33,400 nucleotides of DNA, taken from an uncultured Gammaproteobacteria bacterium (GTDB lineage: Bacteria; Pseudomonadota; Gammaproteobacteria; Arenicellales; JAANXG01). Shown piece after piece: positions 1 to 8,511 of this stretch. Within the stretch, counting starts at the first letter, position 1. Each line of letters begins with the position of its first letter. The stretch lies in contig CAMYKK010000042.1 of NCBI GenBank assembly GCA_947258975.1, forward strand, positions 1-33,400, read 5' to 3'. Made by a program: the position numbers and the translations under genes. The notes under the pieces are model-generated. The model worked only from the letters and a program-made list of their open reading frames with translations, did no database searches and was not told the origin of the DNA.

Positions 1-1
1 C

Positions 2-82
2 CGCGAGCTCGGTGATCCGTTCCGCCGCGACGCCCTGTCGTTGCCGGTGCGCCACCTGCAGAAATACCAGGAGTACGTCTAA
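2..82 (+). CDS. xsc: Sulfoacetaldehyde acetyltransferase, C-terminal end only (partial)
   Basis: Only the last 26 codons lie in the window, ending at TAA 80-82. The readable tail contains GDPFRRDALSLPVRHL and ends KYQEYV, which matches my memory of the C-terminus of Xsc, the thiamine-diphosphate enzyme that converts sulfoacetaldehyde plus phosphate to acetyl phosphate and sulfite. The neighbours support this: the next gene is a phosphate acetyltransferase, followed by a sulfite dehydrogenase, so both Xsc products have a consumer immediately downstream. The identification rests on a short tail plus context. The rest of the gene is outside the window, so no catalytic residue can be checked. Confidence 0.7.
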   Translation, partial: RELGDPFRRDALSLPVRHLQKYQEYV

Positions 83-136
83 CCGGATCCTACGGTCTGT
101 GCGTATCGCGCAGCCGGGAACCCGCATCGATACCGT

Positions 137-163
137 CGCCGGGGCATGTCACACGCCCCGGCG
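137..163 (+). other. Intercistronic GC-rich hairpin between xsc and pta
   Basis: CGCCGGGGC (137-145) pairs perfectly with GCCCCGGCG (155-163) across a 9-nt loop. There is no T-run after it, so it is not a typical intrinsic terminator. It sits 55 nt after the xsc stop and 21 nt before the pta start. It could protect the xsc mRNA 3' end or reduce read-through into pta. This role is inferred. Confidence 0.5.
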
Positions 164-184
164 GCGGCAACCCGGGGATAGTCT

Positions 185-1174
185 ATGAAACCGTTCTACG
201 AACTGCTTGATCGCGCGCGCGCCGATCCGCGGCGCATCGTGCTGCCGGAAAGCGGGGATCCGCGCATTGTCGAAGCCGCCGCGAAGGCCGTGGACGAGGG
301 CATCGCACAGGTCGTGCTGATCGGCAATCCGCAGGGGGTGCGTAGCACCGCGCAAGACGCCGGCGTGTCGGCGGATAAATTCGAGATCCAGGACCCCGCC
401 ACGGCCGGGCATCTGTCCGACTACGCGGACACCCTGTATACGCTGCGTGCGAAAAAAGGGATGACACGCGAACAGGCCGCGGAACGGGCGCCCGATCCCC
501 TGTGGTACGCCAACCTGATGGTGCGCGCGGGCGATGCCGATGGCTGCGTCGCGGGCGCGGTCGTGCGCACCGCGTTGCAACTGGTGGGAAAGCAGGACAA
601 CTACGATCTGGTGTCGAGCTTTTTCATCATGATGCTGTGCCGCCCTTTTCACTCCCTGAAAGGCGCGTTGATATTCGCGGACTGCGGTCTGATCATAGAG
701 CCCGACGCCGGCCAACTGGCGCAGATCGCAATCGCCTCCGCCGACAGCGCGCGGCATCTGCTCAAGGTCGAGCCGCATATCGCGATGCTGTCGTTTTCCA
801 CCAACCGCAGCGCCGAGCACCCGTTCGTGGACAAAGTGGTCACCGCCACTCGGCTCGCCCTCGACGCGCGGCCGGACCTCAATATCGTCGGCGACATCCA
901 GCTGGATGCGGCGATCGTGCCGGAGATCCTCGCCCAGAAGGCGCCGGATCTGGAATTCGACGAGCGCGCCAACATCCTGATCTTTCCCAACATCGAATCC
1001 GGCAACATCGCCTACAAACTGGCGGAGCGCATCGGCCAGGCGGACGCCATCGGACCGATCCTCCAGGGGCTGAAACGACCGGTCAACGACCTGTCGCGGG
1101 GCTGCTCCGCCGAAGATGTATTCCGGGTCATTGCGGTGACGGTAGTCCAATCACAGGCCCACAACGGTGTATGA
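185..1174 (+). CDS. pta: Phosphate acetyltransferase
   Basis: Converts acetyl phosphate plus CoA to acetyl-CoA and phosphate in the cytoplasm. The 329-aa product is the short, single-domain PTA/PTB form, opening with KPFYELLDRARADPRRIVLPES, here cut to its recognisable parts: LLDRARADPRRIVLPES near residues 7-23 and PILQGLKRPVNDLSRGCS near the C-terminus, both typical of Pta. It lacks the N-terminal DRTGG/BioD-like extension of enterobacterial Pta. A GGGGATAG stretch before the ATG at 185 acts as ribosome binding site. The position between probable xsc and soeA means it most likely handles the acetyl phosphate released from sulfoacetaldehyde, as in known xsc-pta operons. A phosphate butyryltransferase is a less likely alternative. 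Confidence 0.9.
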   Translation: MKPFYELLDRARADPRRIVLPESGDPRIVEAAAKAVDEGIAQVVLIGNPQGVRSTAQDAGVSADKFEIQDPATAGHLSDYADTLYTLRAKKGMTREQAAERAPDPLWYANLMVRAGDADGCVAGAVVRTALQLVGKQDNYDLVSSFFIMMLCRPFHSLKGALIFADCGLIIEPDAGQLAQIAIASADSARHLLKVEPHIAMLSFSTNRSAEHPFVDKVVTATRLALDARPDLNIVGDIQLDAAIVPEILAQKAPDLEFDERANILIFPNIESGNIAYKLAERIGQADAIGPILQGLKRPVNDLSRGCSAEDVFRVIAVTVVQSQAHNGV

Positions 1175-1204
1175 CCATAACAATCTAATGATGCGCGCGA
1201 GGCT

Positions 1205-4090
1205 ATGACCGCCTACATCCCGGAATCACAATCGGAGACCGGCGTCACGGAGGTCAAAAACACCACCTGTTACATGTGTGCCTGCCGCTGCGGTATCCGT
1301 GTGACACTGCGCGATGGAGAGGTCCGTTTCATCCAGGGTAATCCGCAACACCCGCTGAACAAGGGCGTCATCTGCGCCAAGGGTGCATCCGGCATCATGA
1401 AACAATACTCCCCCGCCCGTTTGACGCGGCCACTGCTGCGTAAACCGGGCAGCGAGCGCGGCGATGCCGAGTTCGAACCCATCTCCTGGGATCAGGCCTT
1501 TAATATTCTGGAAGAACGCCTTTATCGTATTCGTGACACGGACCCCAAACAGTTCGCGTTATTCACCGGGCGCGATCAGATGCAAGCGCTCACGGGGATG
1601 TTTGCCAAACAGTTCGGTACGCCGAACTACGCCGCCCACGGTGGTTTCTGTTCAGTCAACATGGCGGCGGGCATGATCTACACCTTCGGCGGTTCGTTCT
1701 GGGAATTCGGCGGCCCCGACCTCGAGCGGGCGCGGCTGTTCATCATGATCGGCACCGCCGAGGACCATCACTCGAACCCGCTGAAGATCGCCATTTCCCA
1801 ATTCAAGCGCGACGGTGGAAGGTTCATCTCCATCAATCCGGTACGCACGGGTTACTCCGCCATCGCCGACGAATGGGTGCCGATCAAACCGGGTACCGAT
1901 GGCGCACTGTTGCTTGCGCTGATCAACGAGCTCATCAAACAAGGACTGTACGATCGCGAGTTTCTCATCCAGTACACCAATGCCGCCGAGCTGGTTAACC
2001 TGCGAGAAGGGAACGAATACGGCATGTTCGTGCGCACCGAGGTGCCCGAGGAGGAAGGATGCTTCGACCCGCAGAACAAGCTGTGGTGGGACCGCATTAC
2101 CAACCGCGCGGTCCTCACCCACAACAAGGGGGCCGATCCCCGCCTGATGGGCGAGTTCGAACTCGACGCCGACACCCCGGTCAAGCCGGCGTTCCAGCTC
2201 CTGGCGGAGAGAGTAAAGGATTACACGCCGGAATGGGCGGCACACGTAACCGGCGTGCCGACGGAAACGATACGCCGGATCGCCCATGAGATGGGGGTCG
2301 TGGCGCGGGACCAGAAGATCGAACTGCCCATCCCGTGGACCGATGTGTGGGACAACGAGCACGAGACGATCACCGGCAATCCGGTGGCGTTCCACGCCAT
2401 GCGCGGATTGGCGGCGCACTCCAACGGGTTTCACAGCATCCGCGCGCTGTCGCTGCTGATGACGCTGCTGGGCACCATCGACCGCCCGGGCGGCTTTCGC
2501 CACAAGGCACCGTTCCCGCGCCCGATACCACCTTGCGCCAAGACCGGCACCGGTCCCGAGTCCGTGCGCCCCAATACCCCCTTGGGGGACCTGCCGCTGG
2601 GCTGGCCCGCCGAGCCCGACGACTTGTTCGTCGACGACGACGGCGAACCCGTGCGCATCGACAAGGCATTCTCCTGGGAATATCCGTTATCGGTTCACGG
2701 CCTGATGCACAACGTGATCACCAACGCCTGGCGCGGGGACCCGTACCGGATAGACACGCTGATGATCTTTATGGCGAACATGGCGTGGAATTCAACAATG
2801 AATACGGAACGGGTCCGCGAGATGCTGAACGACAAGAACGAGGACGGCGAGTACAAGATCCCGTTTATCGCCGTGTGCGATGCCTTTCAATCGGAGATGG
2901 TGGCCTTCGCCGATCTGGTCCTGCCGGACACGACGTATCTGGAGCGCCACGATGTCATGTCCATGCTGGACCGCCCTATCTCCGAATACGACGGGCCGGT
3001 GGATTCCGTGCGCATCCCCGTTGTGCCGCCGACCGGCGAATGCAAGCCGTTCCAAGAGGTGCTCATCGAGCTGGGTTCACGCCTCAAGCTGCCGGCGTTC
3101 GTGAGTAAGGACGGCTCGCGCAAATACCGCGATTACCCGGATTTCATCGTCAATTACGAAACCGAGCCGGGATCGGGAATCGGCTTTCTCGCCGGATGGC
3201 GCGGCAAGGGCGGTGAGAAGTTCATGCGCGGTGAACCCAATCCCAATCAGTGGCAGATGTATGAAAAGAACAACTGCGTCTACCACTACCCGTTACCCAA
3301 GTCCTATCAATATATGCGCAACTGGAACAAGGGCTATCTGGAGTGGGCGCAGCGCCATCGGCTCATACGTTTCGCGGAACCCATTAACGTGCACCTGTAT
3401 TCGGAGGTACTGCAGCAGTTCCGGCTCGCGGCCCAGGGCAAGACCGAATACCGGCAGCCGCCGGAGCGGCTGCGCAAACGCATCGCGACCTATTTCGACC
3501 CGCTGCCGTTCTATTTCGATCCTTTGGAAAGCCAGCAGACCGATAAGGACAAGTATCCGCTCAAGGCCATCACCCAGCGCCCAATGGCGATGTACCACTC
3601 CTGGGACTCGCAGAACGCCTGGCTGCGGCAAATTCATGCGCACAATTACCTGTACATGAGCCCGGAGGTTGGGACAAAAGGAGGATTCGACGACGGCGAC
3701 TGGGTGTGGGTGGAATCCATGTGGGGGCGGGTGCGCTGTATGTGCCGGTTCAGCGAGGCGGTGGAGCCGGGTACGGTGTGGACCTGGAATGCGATCGGCA
3801 AGGCATCCGGGGCATGGAATCTGGAGGCCGCCGCCAACGAATCGTGCAAGGGATTTTTGCTCAATCACCTGATCTCCGAGGAACTGCCACCCGGTACAGA
3901 CGGCGACCATCTATCCAATTCCGATCCCGTGACCGGTCAGGCCGCTTGGTACGACGTGCATGTACGGGTTTACAAGGCAGAGGCCGGGGCACAAAAGACG
4001 CACCCCCAATTCAAGACGGTTCACCCGCTTCCGGGCATGAAAGCCACGCCCAAGTCGTGGCTGGCCTTTTTCGCGGGCAGGAGGCGGTAG
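1205..4090 (+). CDS. soeA: Molybdopterin sulfite dehydrogenase, catalytic subunit SoeA
   Basis: Large (961 aa) molybdopterin-guanine-dinucleotide subunit of the DMSO-reductase family. The N-terminal [4Fe-4S] site is C22-x2-C25-x3-C29-x27-C57, with an extra C27 inside it. A Cys near residue 149 in HGGFCSVNMAAG is the likely molybdenum ligand, as in the PsrA/SoeA branch. The C-terminal molydopterin-binding domain is present (WAQRHRL region onward to residue 961). No Tat signal is visible, consistent with a cytoplasmic enzyme oxidising sulfite to sulfate. SoeB and SoeC follow directly, giving the three-subunit SoeABC layout. Other members of this family (polysulfide or tetrathionate reductases) look alike; the choice of Soe comes from the absent signal peptide and the xsc-pta context, where cytoplasmic sulfite is produced. 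Confidence 0.8.
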   Translation: MTAYIPESQSETGVTEVKNTTCYMCACRCGIRVTLRDGEVRFIQGNPQHPLNKGVICAKGASGIMKQYSPARLTRPLLRKPGSERGDAEFEPISWDQAFNILEERLYRIRDTDPKQFALFTGRDQMQALTGMFAKQFGTPNYAAHGGFCSVNMAAGMIYTFGGSFWEFGGPDLERARLFIMIGTAEDHHSNPLKIAISQFKRDGGRFISINPVRTGYSAIADEWVPIKPGTDGALLLALINELIKQGLYDREFLIQYTNAAELVNLREGNEYGMFVRTEVPEEEGCFDPQNKLWWDRITNRAVLTHNKGADPRLMGEFELDADTPVKPAFQLLAERVKDYTPEWAAHVTGVPTETIRRIAHEMGVVARDQKIELPIPWTDVWDNEHETITGNPVAFHAMRGLAAHSNGFHSIRALSLLMTLLGTIDRPGGFRHKAPFPRPIPPCAKTGTGPESVRPNTPLGDLPLGWPAEPDDLFVDDDGEPVRIDKAFSWEYPLSVHGLMHNVITNAWRGDPYRIDTLMIFMANMAWNSTMNTERVREMLNDKNEDGEYKIPFIAVCDAFQSEMVAFADLVLPDTTYLERHDVMSMLDRPISEYDGPVDSVRIPVVPPTGECKPFQEVLIELGSRLKLPAFVSKDGSRKYRDYPDFIVNYETEPGSGIGFLAGWRGKGGEKFMRGEPNPNQWQMYEKNNCVYHYPLPKSYQYMRNWNKGYLEWAQRHRLIRFAEPINVHLYSEVLQQFRLAAQGKTEYRQPPERLRKRIATYFDPLPFYFDPLESQQTDKDKYPLKAITQRPMAMYHSWDSQNAWLRQIHAHNYLYMSPEVGTKGGFDDGDWVWVESMWGRVRCMCRFSEAVEPGTVWTWNAIGKASGAWNLEAAANESCKGFLLNHLISEELPPGTDGDHLSNSDPVTGQAAWYDVHVRVYKAEAGAQKTHPQFKTVHPLPGMKATPKSWLAFFAGRRR

Positions 4091-4096
4091 GCACAC

Positions 4097-4828
4097 ATGA
4101 CACAGCTGGCGCTGGTGATCGATCTGAACGTTTGTGTCGGCTGTCACGCCTGCGTGACCAGTTGCAAGGAATGGAACACGTCCGGCGTGGCGGGGTATCT
4201 GTCGGACGACCGTCCTTACGGCGAAGATCCGACGGGCACGTTTTTCAATCGTGTGCAGACCTTCGAGGTCGGCGAGTATCCCCATTGCGAAACCGTCCAC
4301 TTTCCCAAATCCTGCCTGCACTGCGAGGACCCGCCTTGCGTGCCGGTGTGCCCGACCGGGGCCAGCTACAAGCGGCCCGAAGACGGGATCGTGCTGGTGG
4401 ACTACGACAAATGCATAGGCTGCAAGTACTGTTCGTGGGCCTGTCCCTACGGCGTCCGGGAGATCGATACCCATCAGAAGGTGATGAAAAAATGCACGCT
4501 GTGCATCGATCGCATATACGACGAGGCGTTGCCGGAAAGCGAGCGCAAGCCCGCCTGCGTACTGGCCTGCCCGACCAGTGCGCGCCTGTTTGGAGATATT
4601 CACGATCCGGATGCGGATGTGTCCGTCGCCATCCGCGAGGAAGGCGGCTACGCGCTCATGCCGGAGTGGGGCACCAAACCGGCGAACCACTACTTGCCGC
4701 GGCGCAAAACCCGCATCCGGATCCATGAGGACGAGTTGGTGCGCGCCGACAACCCGCTGAAGAAGGAGCACGAAAGGCCGGTCGGACCGGTGCGCGAACA
4801 GACGCTGGACGACGTGACCAGTTGGTAA
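4097..4828 (+). CDS. soeB: Sulfite dehydrogenase iron-sulfur subunit SoeB
   Basis: Four-cluster ferredoxin-type electron-transfer subunit (243 aa) of the DmsB/PsrB type. Cluster motifs seen in order are CVGCHACVTSC near residues 12-22, CLHCEDPPCVPVCPTG around residue 75, CIGCKYCSWACPYG around residue 105, and CTLCIDR with PACVLACPTSAR further on. It would pass electrons from SoeA to the membrane subunit SoeC. It starts 6 nt after the soeA stop, with an AGGAGG stretch at the end of soeA, so the two are co-translated. No signal peptide is seen, in agreement with a cytoplasmic complex. Confidence 0.85.
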   Translation: MTQLALVIDLNVCVGCHACVTSCKEWNTSGVAGYLSDDRPYGEDPTGTFFNRVQTFEVGEYPHCETVHFPKSCLHCEDPPCVPVCPTGASYKRPEDGIVLVDYDKCIGCKYCSWACPYGVREIDTHQKVMKKCTLCIDRIYDEALPESERKPACVLACPTSARLFGDIHDPDADVSVAIREEGGYALMPEWGTKPANHYLPRRKTRIRIHEDELVRADNPLKKEHERPVGPVREQTLDDVTSW

Positions 4829-4883
4829 AGCCCGTGCGGTCATACGGCAATCCACTTGCTTCCAAATCCGCAGTCTGATCATC

Positions 4884-5855
4884 ATGCATCCCGCGTTTTC
4901 GGTGATTTTTCTTACTACCCTGATCGGCGCCGGTCAGGGTTTGTTTCTGGCTCTGTACAGCGGGGAATGGTTCGTGCACAGTCGATCGGGCCTGCCCTAC
5001 TCCGGAGAGTTCTACGTAAGGGGCAGCGCGCTGTCTATGGGTCTGCTCATTGCCGGCCTGTTTGCGTCGTTCTTCCATTTGGGGCGCCCGGAGCGGGCTT
5101 GGCGTTCGGCGGCGCAGTGGAAGACGTCGTGGCTGTCGCGGGAAGTCATCGTCCTGCCTATCGTCATTGTCCTCGTTGCCTTGTATGGGACAGCGCATTA
5201 TTTTGCATCAACGCCTGACATTGCGCCGCCGCACATCCGCCGCGAGGGGACACTGTGGATCGGCGGGGCTACCACCGCTGCGGTGCTGGCGCTCTTTCTA
5301 TGTACCGGAATGATCTATGCCTGCATCCGCTTTCTGCAGGAGTGGGCGACGCCGCTGACGGTATTCAACTACACCCTTTTGGGCAGCGCCTCCGGGTTTA
5401 CCCTCGCGACCGCCCTGGCCCAGCAATACGCTGCCGAGTTGACTCGGTATTATGGGATGTGGGCGGTTGTCGTGACGCTCGTTGCACTGGCAATGCGGAC
5501 CGCCTCGCTTATCCGCAACACTCGAATAAGAAGAAAATCCTCGCTGCAAACCGCGACTGGAGTCAAACATCAGCGCATTACCCAACGTTCCCAAGGCCTC
5601 ATGGGCGGCTCATTCAATACCCGCGAATTTTTTCCCGGCGCGTCACCCACGCGGTTTCAGCAGTTGATGTGGTCGTTTCTCGTACTGGTGTTTCCGGTGC
5701 CGATACTTTTGATTATCGCGGGACTTTTCACCGAGATGGCCGGATTCTTTGCCGCCGCCTTTCTTGCTCAGTATCTAGGTTTGCTCGCCGAGCGCTGGTT
5801 CTTTTTCGCCCAAGCCAACCATCCGCAAAACCTCTACTACCAAACGATGGGCTGA
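4884..5855 (+). CDS. soeC: Sulfite dehydrogenase membrane anchor SoeC (DmsC-like)
   Basis: Polytopic membrane protein (323 aa) of the DmsC/SoeC anchor family. Hydrophobic segments are visible from the N-terminus (AFSVIFLTTLIGAGQGLFLA) through VIVLPIVIVLVALYG, TTAAVLALFLCTGMIYACI and MWSFLVLVFPVPILLIIAGL. FHLGRPERAWRS (about residues 62-74) is a typical DmsC loop motif. It would anchor SoeAB on the cytoplasmic face and reduce quinone. It lies 55 nt after soeB with only a weak ribosome binding site, and converges with uspA 22 nt away. Confidence 0.8.
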   Translation: MHPAFSVIFLTTLIGAGQGLFLALYSGEWFVHSRSGLPYSGEFYVRGSALSMGLLIAGLFASFFHLGRPERAWRSAAQWKTSWLSREVIVLPIVIVLVALYGTAHYFASTPDIAPPHIRREGTLWIGGATTAAVLALFLCTGMIYACIRFLQEWATPLTVFNYTLLGSASGFTLATALAQQYAAELTRYYGMWAVVVTLVALAMRTASLIRNTRIRRKSSLQTATGVKHQRITQRSQGLMGGSFNTREFFPGASPTRFQQLMWSFLVLVFPVPILLIIAGLFTEMAGFFAAAFLAQYLGLLAERWFFFAQANHPQNLYYQTMG

Positions 5856-5877
5856 GCCCGCATATCACCCCAAGACT

Positions 5878-6375
5878 TCAGTAAAGCGCTTCGGGCAGCG
5901 GGACGATGACCGCGGGGATGCGCGAGCGATGCATGACGCTCTTGGCCACGCTGCCGACAAACGCGTGTCCAAGTCCCTTCTCGTGGGTCCCCATCACGAT
6001 CATGTCGCAATCGAGCTCGTTGGCCTTCTTGAGGATCTCCTCCGCTGGATACGATTCGCACACGTTGATGGACGCGATCTGCTTACTCACCTCACGATCG
6101 GCCGGATCGAGCTGCTTCCAAAATTCCTCCAGGCGCTTGTTGAGCTCTTCTTGCGCCTTTTTCACTCTGCCGGTCAACATAGCGTCGCGATTTTCGGCGT
6201 CGAGCACGTAGGTCTGCAGCACGAACTTAGCGTCATTCGAGAGAATCTCCACCACATGCAGGATATGCATCTCGGCGCCGGTCTTCATCGCCAGGTATAC
6301 GGCATAGCGGAATGCGTAGACGGCGTTGAGCGACAGATCGGTGCTGTACAGGATTTTACGGATGTTGGGTAACAT
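5878..6375 (-). CDS. uspA: Universal stress protein, UspA family
   Basis: Single UspA domain of 165 aa. The opening IRKILYSTDLSLNA contains the Asp of the nucleotide-binding fold, and the G-x2-G-x9-G(S/T) ATP signature appears as MGTHEKGLGHAFVGSVAKSV (about residues 131-150). It is last in the tpa-dctPQM-uspA run, 68 nt after dctM. UspA proteins are often encoded with TRAP transporters; in Halomonas, TeaD regulates the TeaABC TRAP system. A role in tuning this transporter is therefore likely but inferred. Confidence 0.85.
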   Translation of the reverse strand: MLPNIRKILYSTDLSLNAVYAFRYAVYLAMKTGAEMHILHVVEILSNDAKFVLQTYVLDAENRDAMLTGRVKKAQEELNKRLEEFWKQLDPADREVSKQIASINVCESYPAEEILKKANELDCDMIVMGTHEKGLGHAFVGSVAKSVMHRSRIPAVIVPLPEALY

Positions 6376-6443
6376 TGCGAGACGAGTCCTCTTTCAATCA
6401 AGTTGATAACTTCCTGTTTCGCCGCCTTGGTGCAATATGCGGG

Positions 6444-7784
6444 CTAATATCCAATGAGACTGGGTAGCCACAGGGAAAGCTGCGGCACATAGGCGATGAT
6501 AAATATCGCAACAATCGATGCTAGAGCGAACGGGATGGCCTTGACGGAAATGTCCTCGATGGTCGAGCCCCCGATACCCGAAGCGACGAAGAGGTTCTCT
6601 CCCAGCGGCGGCGTCTGGAAGCCGATGGCCAGTGTGGCTACCATCACCACTCCGAAATGCACCGGATCCACCCCCAGATTGTACATGATGGGCAACAGCA
6701 CCGGGGTCAGAATCATAATAGTCGCCAGGGTCTCCATGAACATTCCCACGAACAGCAGGAAGGCGATAACCATGGCCCAGATTACATACATATTGTCGGT
6801 GACTTCCAATAATGATGCGGCGACGATCGCCGGGATCTGATTCTCCACCAGCAGCCGCCCGAACACCGTCGCCGTGAACAGGATCAACAGGACCCGGCCG
6901 GAAATCCAGGTGGTCGTCTCCAGGGAGTGGAAGGCGTCCTTCAATTTGAGCTCCTTGTGCATGAATACGCCGATGACTACCGTGTAGAAGATCGCGACGA
7001 TGGCCGACTCGGTGGGCGTGAAAAACCCGCTGTAGATGCCGCCCAGAATTATGAGCGGAGCCAAGATGGACCAGAACCCCTCCTTGAGGGTGCGCCGCAT
7101 GTCCACAAACGACCAGGAATCGGTGATCCCGCGGTAGCCGCGCTTTTTGGACCTGAAGTAATTCATGATGAGCACATTTGTGGCAATGATGAATGCCGGA
7201 ATGAAACCGGCGATAAAAAGTTTCGGAATCGACAAGGTCTGAAACTCGCCGAATTTCGCAACCGCCTCGGGAGGCGGCTGCATGCCGAGGCCCGAAATCC
7301 CGAAAATCACCATCGGAATTGACGGCGGGATCACCACGCCGAGGCCACCCGATGAGGCAGTGATGGCGGAGGCATAACCCCTGTCGTACCCCCGGTTGAC
7401 CATGGCTGGGATCATCAGCATCCCCACGGCGGCCGTGGTGGCCGGCCCAGAGCCCGAGATCGCCCCGAAGAATACGCAGGCGAAAACCGTAGCCGCCCCA
7501 AGACCGCCGGTGACCGGCCCGGCAAAGGTCTCGGCAATGTTGACCAGCCGTCTGGATACCCCGGCCGCCTCCATGAGGGCGCCCGCGAGAATGAACGCCG
7601 GCAACGCCATCAACGGAAACGAGCCAACCGATGTAAAGGCGATTTGCACGAACTTGATGGGATTCTCGCCCAGGTACAAAAACGCCACCAAGGCGGAGAC
7701 TCCCAGCGACACCGTAATGGGCGCCCCTAGAAGTAATAGAAACAGGAATGCGCCGAACAATATCCATACAACGGTTGTTTCCAC
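6444..7784 (-). CDS. dctM: TRAP transporter large permease (DctM/TauM-like)
   Basis: Large membrane subunit (446 aa) of a tripartite ATP-independent periplasmic transporter. About twelve hydrophobic stretches are seen, with family landmarks LPAFILAGALMEAAGVSRRL (about residues 61-80) and SASIT-like and PPSIPMVIFG segments. The start is GTG at 7784, chosen because GGAG lies 7 nt upstream. The gene begins 17 nt after dctQ. With DctQ it imports the DctP ligand driven by a sodium or proton gradient. Context suggests taurine or a related sulfonate (a TauKLM-like role); substrate is inferred. Confidence 0.9.
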   Translation of the reverse strand: METTVVWILFGAFLFLLLLGAPITVSLGVSALVAFLYLGENPIKFVQIAFTSVGSFPLMALPAFILAGALMEAAGVSRRLVNIAETFAGPVTGGLGAATVFACVFFGAISGSGPATTAAVGMLMIPAMVNRGYDRGYASAITASSGGLGVVIPPSIPMVIFGISGLGMQPPPEAVAKFGEFQTLSIPKLFIAGFIPAFIIATNVLIMNYFRSKKRGYRGITDSWSFVDMRRTLKEGFWSILAPLIILGGIYSGFFTPTESAIVAIFYTVVIGVFMHKELKLKDAFHSLETTTWISGRVLLILFTATVFGRLLVENQIPAIVAASLLEVTDNMYVIWAMVIAFLLFVGMFMETLATIMILTPVLLPIMYNLGVDPVHFGVVMVATLAIGFQTPPLGENLFVASGIGGSTIEDISVKAIPFALASIVAIFIIAYVPQLSLWLPSLIGY

Positions 7785-7801
7785 AGCGATTCTCCCCAGA
7801 G

Positions 7802-8386
7802 TTACCTGTTGTCTGTGCCTTCGACACCGGACCCGGTTTGCTGCTCGGAATCCAGCAGATGTTCCGCCATGTGCTCCATCTCCGCCGATTCCGGATCGCG
7901 AACGTCGACTCCCTTTACCAGCTTGAGGTAGTTCACCTGGACGATACGGATGGACATCAGCGCGAAGGCGATGGGGAGAATCAAGTAGATGTATTTCATG
8001 GGTATGCCCATGGTCTGTGATTTCCAGAACAGATTCATCTTATTGAAGACGAAGTCGTAACTGAGATATACGAAATAGAGGTTGAAGCCCAGCCAGAAAA
8101 GGTCGGCGATAAACTCGCTCACCGTCGCAACCGCTTTGGGCATCATCTTGAACTGAAACGTGACCCGGTTGTGGGCCGCCATCTTTGCCGCGTGGCTGGC
8201 ACCGAAGTACGCAAACCAGACGAACAAGTAGGTTGCCAGCTCTTCGCCCCAGGGAATCGAATACGAGAAAAACTCCCGGGAAACAATCTGTACGAACAGC
8301 AGCGTGACGAAAACCGCCAGCAGGGTCCGGCAGATGTAGCTTTCGATATTATTGAAGAATTTCAACACCATCCCAGATGCAGCCAT
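7802..8386 (-). CDS. dctQ: TRAP transporter small permease (DctQ/TauL-like)
   Basis: Small four-helix TRAP subunit (194 aa from the chosen start). Typical sequence includes IPWGEELATYLFVWFAYFGA and a following charged AAHNRVTFQF region. The ATG at 8386 is preferred because GGAGG lies 7 nt upstream. Reading could extend upstream to 8413, but that adds nine residues with no ribosome binding site. A strong hairpin occupies the gap from dctP. The C-terminal tail of about 30 residues is acidic and polar. Confidence 0.88.
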   Translation of the reverse strand: MAASGMVLKFFNNIESYICRTLLAVFVTLLFVQIVSREFFSYSIPWGEELATYLFVWFAYFGASHAAKMAAHNRVTFQFKMMPKAVATVSEFIADLFWLGFNLYFVYLSYDFVFNKMNLFWKSQTMGIPMKYIYLILPIAFALMSIRIVQVNYLKLVKGVDVRDPESAEMEHMAEHLLDSEQQTGSGVEGTDNR

Positions 8387-8401
8387 GGACAATCCTCCAG
8401 G

Positions 8402-8450
8402 GAAAAGCGGCACTCTATTCGCAAGTCAGGATGATTAGAGTGCGCTTTTC
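8402..8450 (-). other. Intercistronic hairpin between dctP and dctQ
   Basis: GAAAAGCGGCACTCTA (8402-8417) pairs with TAGAGTGCGCTTTTC (8436-8450) through 15 base pairs with one bulged G, across an 18-nt loop. On the transcribed (-) strand it starts about 60 nt after the dctP stop and ends 7 nt before the dctQ ribosome binding site. Such structures after the binding-protein gene commonly keep its mRNA level above that of the permease genes. This use is inferred. Confidence 0.65.
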
Positions 8451-8511
8451 AACTCAGCTAGGGAGTCCCCGATTCATTTCGAGGATCCCGCGGTAACAGG
8501 ATGATCGGTTG

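Noticed and set aside
149-1150. 333-codon - strand frame opposite pta
   Set aside because: Antisense shadow of pta; no recognisable domain.
3911-4885. 324-codon open frame on the - strand over soeB
   Set aside because: It is antisense to a clearly identified four-cluster ferredoxin gene, and its translation shows no family motif; GC-rich codon use of soeB creates it.
6394-7827. 477-codon frame on the - strand overlapping dctM
   Set aside because: Same strand but another frame of dctM; translation is rich in Arg/Gly/His without transmembrane pattern, while the 6444-7784 frame is a textbook TRAP permease.
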